Origin: Leucobacter soli | GTDB lineage: Bacteria; Actinomycetota; Actinomycetes; Actinomycetales; Microbacteriaceae | Direction of reading: 5' to 3' | NCBI RefSeq assembly: GCF_910593785.1 | Contig: NZ_CAJVAP010000003.1 | Coordinates: forward strand, 9,522-73,521 | Length of the DNA stretch: 64,000 nucleotides | Shown: positions 19,498 through 28,298 of the stretch, piece after piece | How the letters are laid out: each line of letters starts with the position of its first letter | Numbering within the stretch: the first letter of the stretch is position 1 | Made by a program: the position numbers and the translations under genes | The notes under the pieces: model-generated | What the model saw: the letters and a program-made list of their open reading frames with translations, nothing else | What the model was told of the DNA's origin: nothing | Databases searched by the model: none

Positions 19498-20367
19498 GTG
19501 TACCGCGCGATCCGTCGCAACAAGGTCAACAGCGTCCTCATCATCCTGCTCTTCATCGGCATCATCGGGGCGCTGGGCTGGCTCGCCTCCGCCATCTACG
19601 GCTCCTCGGCCATCGTCGTATGGGTGCTGGTCTTCGCCGCCGGATACGCGCTGTTCCAGTACTTCGCCGCCGGCCGGCAGGCGATCTCGATGAGCGGGGC
19701 GCAGCGGATCGGACCGACTGATCACCCACGGCTCTACCGCATCGTCGAGAATCTGTCGATCACGACCGGCACGCCGATGCCCGAGGTCTACATCGTGCAG
19801 GATCCGGCGCCGAACGCGTTCGCCACGGGGCGCGACCCCGAGCACGCCATGGTCGCCGCGACGACCGGCCTGCTCGACATGATGACTGATGCCGAGCTGG
19901 AGGGCGTCATGGCGCACGAGCTCGGGCACGTGCGGAACTACGACATCCGCGTCTCGATGATCGTCTACGGCCTCGTCGTGGCGGTCGGCATGGTCTCGGA
20001 CCTGCTCGTCCGGATGGCCTTCTTCGGCAGGAACAGCAACAGCAACCCTGTTGTCATGATCTTCGGGCTGGTCGCCATGCTGGTGGCGCCGCTCGTCGCC
20101 AGCCTGGTGCAGCTCGCCGTCTCCCGGCAGCGGGAGTACCTGGCCGACGCCACCGGAGCGCTGACCACTCGGCACCCCGAGGCGCTCGCGAGCGCGCTGC
20201 ACAAGCTGAGCGAGTACGGGCGCCCGCTGCAGAAGCAGCACAGCAGCATGGCGCATCTCTGGATCGCCGACCCGCTGAAGCCGGGTCTCGCGCAGCGCCT
20301 CTTCGCGACCCATCCGCCGATCCCGGATCGGATCCGGCGTCTGCTCGATATGGGCGGGAAGTTCTAA
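19498..20367 (+). CDS. M48 family membrane zinc metalloprotease (HtpX-like)
   Basis: A 289-residue protein starting at GTG 19498. Two N-terminal membrane helices (~12-55) are followed by the zinc site HELGH near residue 140 and a second membrane hairpin (~155-210). A downstream REYLADATGA near 213 supplies the third zinc ligand. HtpX-type proteases degrade damaged membrane proteins with the active site in the cytoplasm. It follows lemA closely, probably in one operon. The final codons and stop are part of a 43-base sequence duplicated 93 bases downstream, and the stop lies in a hairpin loop. Confidence 0.87.
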   Translation: MYRAIRRNKVNSVLIILLFIGIIGALGWLASAIYGSSAIVVWVLVFAAGYALFQYFAAGRQAISMSGAQRIGPTDHPRLYRIVENLSITTGTPMPEVYIVQDPAPNAFATGRDPEHAMVAATTGLLDMMTDAELEGVMAHELGHVRNYDIRVSMIVYGLVVAVGMVSDLLVRMAFFGRNSNSNPVVMIFGLVAMLVAPLVASLVQLAVSRQREYLADATGALTTRHPEALASALHKLSEYGRPLQKQHSSMAHLWIADPLKPGLAQRLFATHPPIPDRIRRLLDMGGKF

Positions 20368-20486
20368 CCGCCCATTCACCGGTGTCGAGGGCGACACCGG
20401 CGGCATCGGCGCGCAACGCGATGCGTTGCTCGAGCGCCTGGCCTGGGCGGGAAGTTCTAACCGCCCATTCACCGGTGTCGAGGGCG
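20351..20486 (+). repeat. 43-base direct repeat including the protease stop codon, with hairpins
   Basis: Bases 20351-20393 are repeated identically at 20444-20486 (offset 93). Each copy forms the hairpin TGGGCGG...CCGCCCA with the TAA stop (or its copy) in the ten-base loop. Between the copies lie two more perfect hairpins: CCGGTGTC/GACACCGG (20379-20400) and GCAACGC/GCGTTGC (20413-20429). The array may act as terminator or RNA stabiliser. Confidence 0.85.
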
Positions 20487-20552
20487 GTGCGGTCCGGTGC
20501 GCTCCGCAGAAGGGCATAGGGTGGAGGGAGCCCGAAGGAGGTCGCCCGCCCC

Positions 20553-22037
20553 GTGTCAACGATGTTCAGATCTCTCGGGGTGCGCAACTACCGCATCTGG
20601 TTCATCGGAGCTCTGGTCTCGAACGTCGGGGCCTGGATGCAGGCCACGGCGCAGAACTGGGTCGTGCTGACCGAGCTCAGCGACAACGACGCCGTCGCCG
20701 TCGGGGTCACGATGGCGCTGCAGTTCGGGCCCCAGCTGCTGCTGGTGCCGCTCAGCGGCGCGGTGGCCGACCGCTTCGACCGCCGACGCGTGCTGTTCGT
20801 CACGCAGTCGCTGCTCATGCTGCTCGCACTCGGCCTCGGCCTCATGCTGGTCTTCGGGCACGCCGAGCTGTGGCACCTCTACGCCTTCGCGCTGGGGCTC
20901 GGTATCGTCAACGCGTTCGACACGCCGGCGAGGCAGGCCTTCGTGTCCGATCTGGTCTCCGCTGATCAGCTCTCGAACGCGGTCGCGTTGAACTCCGCCT
21001 CCTTCAACTCGGCGCGGCTGCTGGGTCCGGCCGTCGCCGGTCTGCTCATCGCGGCGATCGGCTCAGGGTGGGTCTTCGTGATCAATTCGGTCTCGTTCAT
21101 CGCGATGCTGCTCGCGCTCGCGCTCATCCGGGTCCGGCACCGCGGCGCAGTGGCGGTGAGCGGCGGATCGCAGGCGAGTCAGCTGGTGGCGGGATTCCGC
21201 TACGTGCGGCGTCGGCACGATCTCGTCGTCATCATGATCATGGTCTTCGTGATCGGCGCCTTCGGCATGAACTTCCCGATCTACTCGTCGACGATGGCCG
21301 TCGAGTTCGGCCGTGGCGCGGGGGAGTACGGCGTGCTCTCGTCGATCCTCGCGATCGGTTCGCTCGCCGGTGCGCTGATGGTCGCGCGTCGGCCGGCCGC
21401 ACGATTCCGCGCGGTGGTCACCGCAGCGGGCGGCTTCGGCGTGTCGGGCACGATCGCCGCGCTGATGCCCACGTTCTGGACCTTCGCCATCTCGCTCGTG
21501 CTGCTCGGGTACTGCACCTCGACGCTGCTCTCGACGGCGAACGGCTTCGTGCAGACGACCAGCGAGCCCGGCATGCGCGGCCGCGTGCTGTCGATCTACT
21601 TCGCCATCCTCATGGGCGGCACGCCGGTCGGAGCCCCCGTCGTCGGCGCCGTCGCCGATGCGCTCGGCGCGCGGTGGAGCCTCTGGACCGCGGCGCTCGC
21701 CGGAGTCGTCGCCTTCGGCGTGGGGCTGGGCTGGCTGATCGTCGGCCGTCGACTCCGAGTGCATGTGCACCTCGGTGCCGCCGGGCATAGACGGCCGCGC
21801 CTCACCGTGACGCACGCCGGCCGCCGGCACGACGACGAGGATCCGGCGGAGCAGCTCGAGACGCTGACCGCGCCCCTGTCAGTGCTGCGCCGGAACCCGG
21901 TGATCCTGTCGGAGCCGAGCTCCGCGCCGCAGAGCGGAGCCCTCAGCGAGGGACTCACCGGCCCGATCGGCAGCATCGGGGCGCCCGGCGACGACCCTGA
22001 GCGCGAGGAACCGGGGGATCGGCGGGGCATGCCCTAG
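20553..22037 (+). CDS. MFS transporter, EntS/MFS_3 type
   Basis: A 494-residue major facilitator protein with 12 predicted membrane helices. The loop-2 motif appears as GAVADRFDRRRVLF near residue 70. The opening FRSLGVRNYRIWFIGALVSNVGAWMQ divides into the typical start of the MFS_3 group of drug and siderophore exporters. The C-terminal ~85 residues are hydrophilic and charged, unlike compact family members. GTG 20553 has GAAGGAGG upstream. Substrate unknown. Its TAG stop overlaps the TAGGCT -10-like element of the next operon. Confidence 0.83.
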   Translation: MSTMFRSLGVRNYRIWFIGALVSNVGAWMQATAQNWVVLTELSDNDAVAVGVTMALQFGPQLLLVPLSGAVADRFDRRRVLFVTQSLLMLLALGLGLMLVFGHAELWHLYAFALGLGIVNAFDTPARQAFVSDLVSADQLSNAVALNSASFNSARLLGPAVAGLLIAAIGSGWVFVINSVSFIAMLLALALIRVRHRGAVAVSGGSQASQLVAGFRYVRRRHDLVVIMIMVFVIGAFGMNFPIYSSTMAVEFGRGAGEYGVLSSILAIGSLAGALMVARRPAARFRAVVTAAGGFGVSGTIAALMPTFWTFAISLVLLGYCTSTLLSTANGFVQTTSEPGMRGRVLSIYFAILMGGTPVGAPVVGAVADALGARWSLWTAALAGVVAFGVGLGWLIVGRRLRVHVHLGAAGHRRPRLTVTHAGRRHDDEDPAEQLETLTAPLSVLRRNPVILSEPSSAPQSGALSEGLTGPIGSIGAPGDDPEREEPGDRRGMP

Positions 22038-22040
22038 GCT
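22035..22040 (+). promoter_or_regulatory. -10-like element overlapping the MFS stop codon
   Basis: TAGGCT starts with the TAG stop of the MFS gene. It would drive the glycosyltransferase operon with a leader of ~50 bases that carries an AGGAGG ribosome site. Confidence 0.4.
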
Positions 22041-22097
22041 GGTTCGGTCGAGGCGAGATCGAGGTACGGTCGACGCAGGAGGAGGCGAGCGCCGAAC

Positions 22098-23087
22098 ATG
22101 GCAGAACCGCAGACGCAGCCGTCTCTCACCGTCCTCGTCCCGATGTACAACGAGGAGGCGGTGCTCGAGCTCTTCTACGAGGAGCTGAACCGGGTCATCG
22201 AGACGATCCCGGGGATCGATTTCACCTACCTCTTCGTCGACGACGGCTCGCGCGACGCCTCGCTCAGCATCGTCAAGAACTTCGCGACGAACGATCCGCG
22301 GGTGACCTACCTGGCCCTCAGTCGGAATTTCGGCAAGGAGCGCGCGCTGCTCGCCGGCTTCGACCACGTCACGACGGACGCGGTCGTGGTGATCGATGCG
22401 GATCTGCAGGATCCGCCGGCGCTGATCGCCGAGATGGTGGACTACTGGCAGCAGGGCTACCAGGACGTCTACGCGCAGCGCCGCAGCCGCAAGGGCGAGA
22501 CCTGGCTGAAACGGGCCACCTCGAACGCCTACTATCGCGTGCTGCAGTCGGTCACCCGGGTGGAGATCCAAGCGAACACGGGGGACTTCCGCCTGCTCGA
22601 CCGGGCCTGCCTCGACGCGCTGACGCGCTTCCGCGAGACCGAGCGCAACACGAAGGCGCTCTTCTCCTGGATCGGATTCCGGAAGCAGGCGATCCTCTTC
22701 GATCGAGAGCCGCGGGCCGCGGGCCGGAGCAAGTTCAACTATCGTCGGCTCACGAACCTCGCCGTCGACGGCATCACCTCGTTCACGACGACACCGCTGC
22801 GGGTGTCGGGCTTCTTCGGCTTCATCGTCTCGCTGGTGGCATTCGTCTATCTGCTCGTGATCGTCCTGCAAGCGCTGCTCTTCGGATCGGACGCCGCAGG
22901 CTACCCCTCGCTGATGGCGGTGATCCTCTTCCTCGGTGGCGTGCAGCTGATGTCGCTCGGGGTGATCGGCGAGTACGTGGGCCGGATCTTCAACGAGACG
23001 AAGGACCGGCCGAACTACCTGATCGGGGAGAGCAATCTGCCGGGGGGCGTCGACCACGACGGCGGCCCGGGCCGGTCCGGCCGGTGA
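22098..23087 (+). CDS. GtrB/DPM1-type family 2 glycosyltransferase
   Basis: A 329-residue GT-A fold transferase. The nucleotide-sugar site shows VDDGSRDASL near residue 47 and the metal-binding DADLQDPP near 101; family motifs NTGDFRLLDR and GRSKFNYRRL follow. Two C-terminal transmembrane helices (~235-300) anchor it. Relatives (GtrB, ArnC, DPM1) transfer a sugar from UDP or GDP to undecaprenyl phosphate on the inner membrane face. Its last codons overlap the next gene (gtrA-like). A three-gene operon follows the GtrB-GtrA-Gtr order of polymer or wall glycosylation systems. Confidence 0.88.
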   Translation: MAEPQTQPSLTVLVPMYNEEAVLELFYEELNRVIETIPGIDFTYLFVDDGSRDASLSIVKNFATNDPRVTYLALSRNFGKERALLAGFDHVTTDAVVVIDADLQDPPALIAEMVDYWQQGYQDVYAQRRSRKGETWLKRATSNAYYRVLQSVTRVEIQANTGDFRLLDRACLDALTRFRETERNTKALFSWIGFRKQAILFDREPRAAGRSKFNYRRLTNLAVDGITSFTTTPLRVSGFFGFIVSLVAFVYLLVIVLQALLFGSDAAGYPSLMAVILFLGGVQLMSLGVIGEYVGRIFNETKDRPNYLIGESNLPGGVDHDGGPGRSGR

Positions 23088-23545
23088 GCGGCGCTCGGAA
23101 GCCGCTGCGCTTCGTCCTGGTCGGGCTCGCCAACACGGCGATCGACTTCGGCCTGCTCTTCGCGCTGCGGGCGCTCGGCGTGCCGCTGGTGCCAGCAAAC
23201 ATGATCTCGACCGCGGTCGCGCTCGCCTTCAGCTTTTTCGCGAACCGCAGTTTCACGTTCCGTGCGGCCGGCAGCGGGAGCGCGGCGCGGCAGGCGGTGG
23301 CGTTCCTCGTGGTGACCCTCGTCGGACTGTGGGCGCTGCAGCCGCTGGTGCTGCTCGGCGGCACCGCGCTGCTCGGCGGAGTCACGGGCGAGGGCCCGGC
23401 GCTCTTCCTGGCGAAGATCGCGGCCACCGCGGTCTCGATGGTCTGGAACTATCTTCTGTACGATCGAGTGGTGTTCCGGAGCCGGCGGTCCGATCGATCG
23501 GACGCGCCGCAGACCGATCCGGATCCCGACGAGCGAGGAGCATGA
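23084..23545 (+). CDS. GtrA family flippase
   Basis: A 153-residue protein with four membrane helices. It has the GtrA signatures RFVLVGLANTAIDFGLLFAL at the N-terminus and FANRSFTFR in the middle. GtrA proteins are thought to flip prenyl-phosphate-linked sugars across the membrane. The GTG start overlaps the upstream glycosyltransferase stop, and its own stop overlaps the ATG of the next gene (ATGA), so all three are translationally coupled. Confidence 0.88.
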   Translation: MSGARKPLRFVLVGLANTAIDFGLLFALRALGVPLVPANMISTAVALAFSFFANRSFTFRAAGSGSAARQAVAFLVVTLVGLWALQPLVLLGGTALLGGVTGEGPALFLAKIAATAVSMVWNYLLYDRVVFRSRRSDRSDAPQTDPDPDERGA

Positions 23546-25158
23546 TGACGAGCGAGACCCAGCCGATCCGAGCGGGATGGACCTCGTCGAGGCTCGTGCT
23601 CGCCGTCACGAAGCACCCGGTCGGCTTCTGGGCGGCGCTGATCGTCGTCTTCGCACTCGCGCGCCTCGCCACCTGGGGCTACCCGTTCGACAGCGACCAT
23701 TGGATCTTCTACTACGTCGGCCACAACTGGATCGTCGACGGCGGCGACCTCTACGTCGACGCGTGGGATCACAAGCCGCCCATGATCTTCCTCATGAACG
23801 GCATCATGGCCGCGCTGCTGGGCGACAGCATCGTGCTGCACCGGATCTGGCTGACCGCCTTCGCGATCCTCGAATGCTGGCTCTTCTACCTGCTGGCGAA
23901 GCGGGTGCTGCCCGGGATGCTGGATCGCGCCGACGCCGCCGACGCGTCGCGCGCCGCGGATCGCCCGGGCTCCCGCACCGCCCGCATCATCGACCGCGAG
24001 GTCGCCGTGAAGCTGACGCTGCTCGCCTACGTCTTCTTCCGCAACCTCTCGCAGTTCACCGACAGCGGCAACAACACCGAGGGCTACGGCGTCATCCTGG
24101 TGCTCCTGCTCGTGCTGGCCTACCTGAAGTTCGCCGACACCGGTCGACTGCACTGGCTCGCCCTCGCCGGCCTCTCCTGCGGCGTGCTCTTCTGGTTCAA
24201 GGGCAACTTCCTGATCTTCGGCGGCATCATCGGACTGCTCCTGCTCATACACGGGTGGAGGACGCGGGGCCGGGCGGGCGGCCGCCTGATCCTGCAGGTC
24301 GTCGTCTACGTCGCGCCGATCGTGCTCGTCGCGCTGGCCTGGTTCGCCTACTTCGCGGCTCGCGGCACCTTCGACGACTTCTGGCTCGCCTCCTTCGGCT
24401 TCTCCGCGCTCTACGCGACGAGCGCCTGGGCCGGCAAGGTCAGCGCGAACATCCTGCTCATCGTCACCACCGCGGCGCTCATGGTGCCCGCGCTCATCCT
24501 CTTCGTCGTCTACCTGCGAGACATCCGGGCGCAGTGGAAGTCGCAGAGCTACCAGCTGGTCGGAGCCATGTTCCTCGCGGGGTACGTGCTGATCGGGCTG
24601 GTGGGATCCTTCTACCCCTACTACCTGCTCATCACGATGCCGTTCACCGTGCTCGTGATGATCTTCGCGATGCTGCGGGTCTCGAGCCTCGGCAAGGTGT
24701 GGCGCGTGATCCTGATCGCCGGGCTCGTGTTCACGCTCGTCGCCAACTACGCGATCTCGACCCGCCAGCTGCTCAACAACTTCACCGGCTCCGCCGCGGT
24801 CGATGCGCAGCAGAAGATGGCGGCCGCCGAGTACATCCAGGAGCACACGGAGCCGGAGGAGCGGATCCTCTCCTACGACTACGGCGCGACCTTCTACCAG
24901 CTCGCGCAGCGCAAGGCGCCGAGCCGCTTCGTCTCGGCGAGCGTGCTGCTGCTCGACTTCCGCGACGGTTTCGGGCTCGGATTCAACGATGAGGTGATCG
25001 CGGGCATGGAGGCGCACGGCGTGCGCTACGTCATGCTGAGCGGCATCAATCGCGAGCTCTACGAGACGAACACGCAGATGAGCGACTACCTCGCGGAGCA
25101 CTTCCGCACCGCCGAGACCTTCGGCGACGTCGAGGTGCTGGAGCGCGTCGACGAGTAG
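23542..25158 (+). CDS. Polytopic membrane glycosyltransferase, GT39/ArnT-like
   Basis: A 538-residue membrane protein with about ten helices. The first outer loop holds acidic pairs (DSDHW near residue 50 and YVDAWDHKPP near 73), the pattern by which GT-C enzymes of the PMT/ArnT type bind a prenyl-linked sugar and acceptor. The C-terminal ~100 residues are a soluble extracytoplasmic domain. It is coupled to the gtrA-like gene. By analogy with Gtr systems it should attach the flipped sugar to a wall polymer, teichoic acid or protein outside the membrane. The acceptor is unknown. Confidence 0.75.
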   Translation: MMTSETQPIRAGWTSSRLVLAVTKHPVGFWAALIVVFALARLATWGYPFDSDHWIFYYVGHNWIVDGGDLYVDAWDHKPPMIFLMNGIMAALLGDSIVLHRIWLTAFAILECWLFYLLAKRVLPGMLDRADAADASRAADRPGSRTARIIDREVAVKLTLLAYVFFRNLSQFTDSGNNTEGYGVILVLLLVLAYLKFADTGRLHWLALAGLSCGVLFWFKGNFLIFGGIIGLLLLIHGWRTRGRAGGRLILQVVVYVAPIVLVALAWFAYFAARGTFDDFWLASFGFSALYATSAWAGKVSANILLIVTTAALMVPALILFVVYLRDIRAQWKSQSYQLVGAMFLAGYVLIGLVGSFYPYYLLITMPFTVLVMIFAMLRVSSLGKVWRVILIAGLVFTLVANYAISTRQLLNNFTGSAAVDAQQKMAAAEYIQEHTEPEERILSYDYGATFYQLAQRKAPSRFVSASVLLLDFRDGFGLGFNDEVIAGMEAHGVRYVMLSGINRELYETNTQMSDYLAEHFRTAETFGDVEVLERVDE

Positions 25159-25270
25159 GTGCGGGCGGCCCCGCGCCGAGTCGCTGGAAACCGCCCGCGC
25201 GAGTAGGCTGGGTGGGTACGCTGACGGCCGATCCGCCGTTCTTCTTCTTCAACATCGGAGTCGATACACC

Positions 25271-26734
25271 GTGAGTGATTTCCTGTCCGCCCAGACCCGC
25301 ACCGAGACCGATTCGCTCGGCAGCGTCGAGATCCCCGCCGCGGCCTACTGGGGCGTTCATACCGCCCGCGCTCACGAGAACTTCCCGATCTCGCGACGCC
25401 CCGTCTCGGTCTACCCCGACTTCGTGCGCGCCTTCGCGTGCGTGAAGCAGGCGGCGGCGCGCGCCAACCTCGAAATCGGCGCCCTCGACGAGCAGCGCTC
25501 CACGCTGATCGACCGGGCCTGCGAGGAGATCAAGACCGGCATGCTGCTCGACCAGTTCGTCGTCGGCGTCGTGCAGGGCGGCGCCGGAACCTCGACGAAT
25601 ATGAACGCGAACGAGGTCATCACGAACCGCGCGCTCGAGCTCGCCGGCCACGCGAAGGGCGACTACGCCTTCATCAACCCGAACGATCACACCAACCGCA
25701 GCCAGTCGACGAACGACACCTATCCGACCGCGATCAAGGTCGCTCTCGCCTTCTCACTGACCAGCCTGCTCGAGGAGCTGGCGCTGCTCGCCGACTCCTT
25801 CGCGGCGAAGGGCCGGGAGTTCTCCCACATCATCAAGGTGGGCCGTACCCAGCTGCAGGACGCCGTGCCGATGACGCTCGGGCAGGAGTTCAACGCCTTC
25901 GCGGTGACACTGCGCGAGGACATCGAGCGCCTCACCGAAGCCGTGACGCTGCTGCGCGAGGTCAACATGGGCGCCACGGCGATCGGCACGGGCATCAATG
26001 CACCGCGCGGGTACAAGGAGGCGGTCATCCGCCATCTGCGCGACATCACGGGTCTCGAGCTGGTCACCGCCGGCGACCTGGTCGAGTCGACCAGCGACAC
26101 CGGCGTGTTCATCACCTTCTCGGGCGCGCTCAAGCGCAGCGCGCTCAAGCTCTCGAAGATCTCGAACGACCTCCGCCTGCTGTCCTCCGGCCCGCAGGCC
26201 GGCCTCGGCGAGATCAACCTGCCGGCGCGCCAGGCGGGGTCCTCCATCATGCCGGGCAAGGTCAACCCCGTGATCCCGGAGGCGGTCTCGCAGGTCGCTT
26301 ACGCGGTCGCGGGATCCGATGTGACGGTGTCGATGGCGGTGGAGGCCGGGCAGCTGCAGCTCAACGCCTTCGAGCCGATCATCGCCCACTCGCTCTTCCA
26401 GTCGATCACCTGGCTGGAGCGCGCCTGCCAGACGCTTCGCCTCAACTGCGTCGACGGCATCACCGCGAACGAGGATCGTCTCGCCGACACCGTCTCGCGC
26501 TCGGTCACGGTCATCACCGCGCTCGCGCCGGTGATCGGCTATGCGGAGGCCGCGAAGCTCGCGAAGGAGGCGCTGGCCACCAACGAGAGGGTGTCGGAAC
26601 TCGTCACCTCGCGCGGGCTGCTCGATCAGTCGCAGCTCGACGATATCCTGCAGCCGGCGCGCCTCGCGGGCCTCGAGCCCGAGACCGGCGCCATGGACAT
26701 CGTGACCGCGCCCGAGGTGGTCGAAGGGGAGTGA
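25271..26734 (+). CDS. aspA: Aspartate ammonia-lyase
   Basis: A 487-residue member of the fumarase/aspartase superfamily that deaminates aspartate to fumarate. The flexible active-site loop signature GSSIMPGKVNPVIPE is near residue 323. The opening TETDSLGSVEIPAAAYWGVHT and the SQSTNDTYPTA and GRTQLQDAVP motifs are aspartase-like; the N-terminus resembles aspartase more than class II fumarase, though FumC cannot be excluded. GTG 25271 is preceded by a CGGAG ribosome site. TAGGCT at 25204-25209 is the likely -10, giving a leader of ~55 bases. Confidence 0.85.
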   Translation: MSDFLSAQTRTETDSLGSVEIPAAAYWGVHTARAHENFPISRRPVSVYPDFVRAFACVKQAAARANLEIGALDEQRSTLIDRACEEIKTGMLLDQFVVGVVQGGAGTSTNMNANEVITNRALELAGHAKGDYAFINPNDHTNRSQSTNDTYPTAIKVALAFSLTSLLEELALLADSFAAKGREFSHIIKVGRTQLQDAVPMTLGQEFNAFAVTLREDIERLTEAVTLLREVNMGATAIGTGINAPRGYKEAVIRHLRDITGLELVTAGDLVESTSDTGVFITFSGALKRSALKLSKISNDLRLLSSGPQAGLGEINLPARQAGSSIMPGKVNPVIPEAVSQVAYAVAGSDVTVSMAVEAGQLQLNAFEPIIAHSLFQSITWLERACQTLRLNCVDGITANEDRLADTVSRSVTVITALAPVIGYAEAAKLAKEALATNERVSELVTSRGLLDQSQLDDILQPARLAGLEPETGAMDIVTAPEVVEGE

Positions 26735-26746
26735 GCCCGGCGGGGA

Positions 26747-27613
26747 TCAGGCCTGCGTGCAGGTGCTGGTGAGCGCCCCGATGCCCTCGATCGTGACGGT
26801 CACCTCGGTGCCGGGCACGAGGTAGAGCGGCGGCTTGCGCGAGCGCCCGGCGCCGCCCGGGGATCCGGTCGAGATGAGCGTGCCGGGGAGCAGGGTGAGC
26901 GACTGCGACAGCGAGGCGATGAGCTGGGCCACGGTGCGGATCATGTACCCGGTCGTCGAGTCCTGAACGCGCAGCCCGTCGACGTCGGTGGTGAGGTGCA
27001 GTGCTTGCGGGTCCGGGATCTCGTCGGCGGTCACGACGACGGGGCCCACCGGGGTGAAGCCGTCGAAGGACTTGCAGCGCGACCACTGCGGCTCGAGGAA
27101 CTGGATGTTGCGGGCCGTGATGTCGTTGATCGCCGTGTAGCCGAAGACGTGATCGAGGGCTGCCTCGGCGGACACGTTCTTCGCTGCGCGACCGATGATC
27201 ACGCCGAGCTCGCCCTCGTAGTCGACCTCCTCGCTGAGGTGGGTCGGCAGCGGCACGTCCCGGCCGTGGCCGTTGAGCGAGTTCGGGAACAGCGAGAACA
27301 GCACCGGACCCGAGTCGTTGTCGAGGTTCAGCTCGCTCGCGTGCTCGTCGTAGTTGAGGCCGACGGCGAGCACGATCGGCGGATCCAGCACCGCGGAGGC
27401 GTAGGCGACGTCCTCGAGTGGGAGCCCGCGGTCTTCCGGCAGCGCGTCGAGCGCGGCGCGCACGCGGGCGGTCGCCTCGGGGCCGGCCTCGATCAGCTCC
27501 TGCAGGGTGGCGAAGCTCTCGCCCAGGTCCCGCAGCGGTACGAAGCTCTCGCCCCTCACCGCCACGAACTCCGGCTGCCGACTCCCTGCCCGGGTCACAT
27601 GCGCAAACTTCAC
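26747..27613 (-). CDS. Fumarylacetoacetate hydrolase (FAH) family protein
   Basis: A 288-residue FAH-fold hydrolase or isomerase. Conserved parts are VGLNYDEHASEL near residue 95, the metal-binding VDYEGELGVIIGRAAKNV near 130, then FGYTAINDITARN, SCSGF-like cores replaced here by SFDGFTPVGP, and STGSPGGAGR near the end. Members cleave C-C bonds or decarboxylate acylpyruvates and catechol breakdown products. GTG 27613 follows TAGCCT at exactly six bases (minus strand 27625-27620), a leaderless pattern. It is convergent with aspA. The true substrate is unknown. Confidence 0.8.
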   Translation of the reverse strand: MKFAHVTRAGSRQPEFVAVRGESFVPLRDLGESFATLQELIEAGPEATARVRAALDALPEDRGLPLEDVAYASAVLDPPIVLAVGLNYDEHASELNLDNDSGPVLFSLFPNSLNGHGRDVPLPTHLSEEVDYEGELGVIIGRAAKNVSAEAALDHVFGYTAINDITARNIQFLEPQWSRCKSFDGFTPVGPVVVTADEIPDPQALHLTTDVDGLRVQDSTTGYMIRTVAQLIASLSQSLTLLPGTLISTGSPGGAGRSRKPPLYLVPGTEVTVTIEGIGALTSTCTQA

Positions 27614-27774
27614 TCATCCAGGCTACCGACTTCTGGCGGAGCATGCCCGTCGGGTATCGACTATCGAATACGGAAACCGTGGTCTGGATCCCACAACTCC
27701 CGGTGCGGCGGTGTGCTTCCTCTGAGAGCGAACGCGCCGCGACAAAGCCGGCGGAACCCGGAAGAATGGGGCGT

Positions 27775-28146
27775 ATGAGTGAAGCACCGCTGACCAAGCC
27801 CGAGATCGACTTCCCCGAGGGCCCGGCCCCGACCGAGCTCGAGATCGTCGATCTCGTCGAAGGCACCGGCGCAGAGGCGCAGGCGGGATCCACCGTCGAG
27901 GTGCACTACCTGGGCGTCGAGTACGACAGCGGCGAGGAGTTCGACAGCTCGTGGGGCCGCGGTGAGACCATCAACTTCCCGCTGCGCTCGCTGATCCAGG
28001 GCTGGCAGCTGGGCATCCCGGGCATGAAGGTGGGCGGCCGCCGCAAGCTGACCGTGCCGCCGGCTCAGGCGTACGGCACCGCGGGCGGGCATCCGCTCTC
28101 GGGCAAGACGCTGATCTTCGTGATCGACCTCAAGAACGTCGGCTGA
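27775..28146 (+). CDS. FKBP-type peptidyl-prolyl cis-trans isomerase
   Basis: A 123-residue cytoplasmic single-domain FKBP. It carries the family motifs GSTVEVHYLGVEYDSGEEFD, LIQGWQLGIPGMKVGGRRKL and the closing strand KTLIFVIDLKNVG. It speeds proline isomerisation during protein folding. The upstream AAGAAT, seven bases before ATG, resembles the leaderless signals of neighbouring genes. A strong terminator follows. Confidence 0.93.
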   Translation: MSEAPLTKPEIDFPEGPAPTELEIVDLVEGTGAEAQAGSTVEVHYLGVEYDSGEEFDSSWGRGETINFPLRSLIQGWQLGIPGMKVGGRRKLTVPPAQAYGTAGGHPLSGKTLIFVIDLKNVG

Positions 28147-28164
28147 TCGCTGAGCCGTATCATC

Positions 28165-28197
28165 GCGCACGGGTCCGGGAACGGGCCCGTGCGCTTT
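28165..28197 (+). terminator. Intrinsic terminator after the FKBP gene
   Basis: GCGCACGGGTCC (28165-28176) pairs with GGGCCCGTGCGC (28183-28194) with one G-T pair, and is followed by TTT. Confidence 0.8.
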
Positions 28198-28298
28198 GCT
28201 CTCAGCACTGACTGAACCCGCCGTTTCCTGAGAACCCGCTGAGTGGTAGGTTCGGTTCCGTGCGCGTGCGCAGGGCATGCGCGGAAACGGAGCACCAG

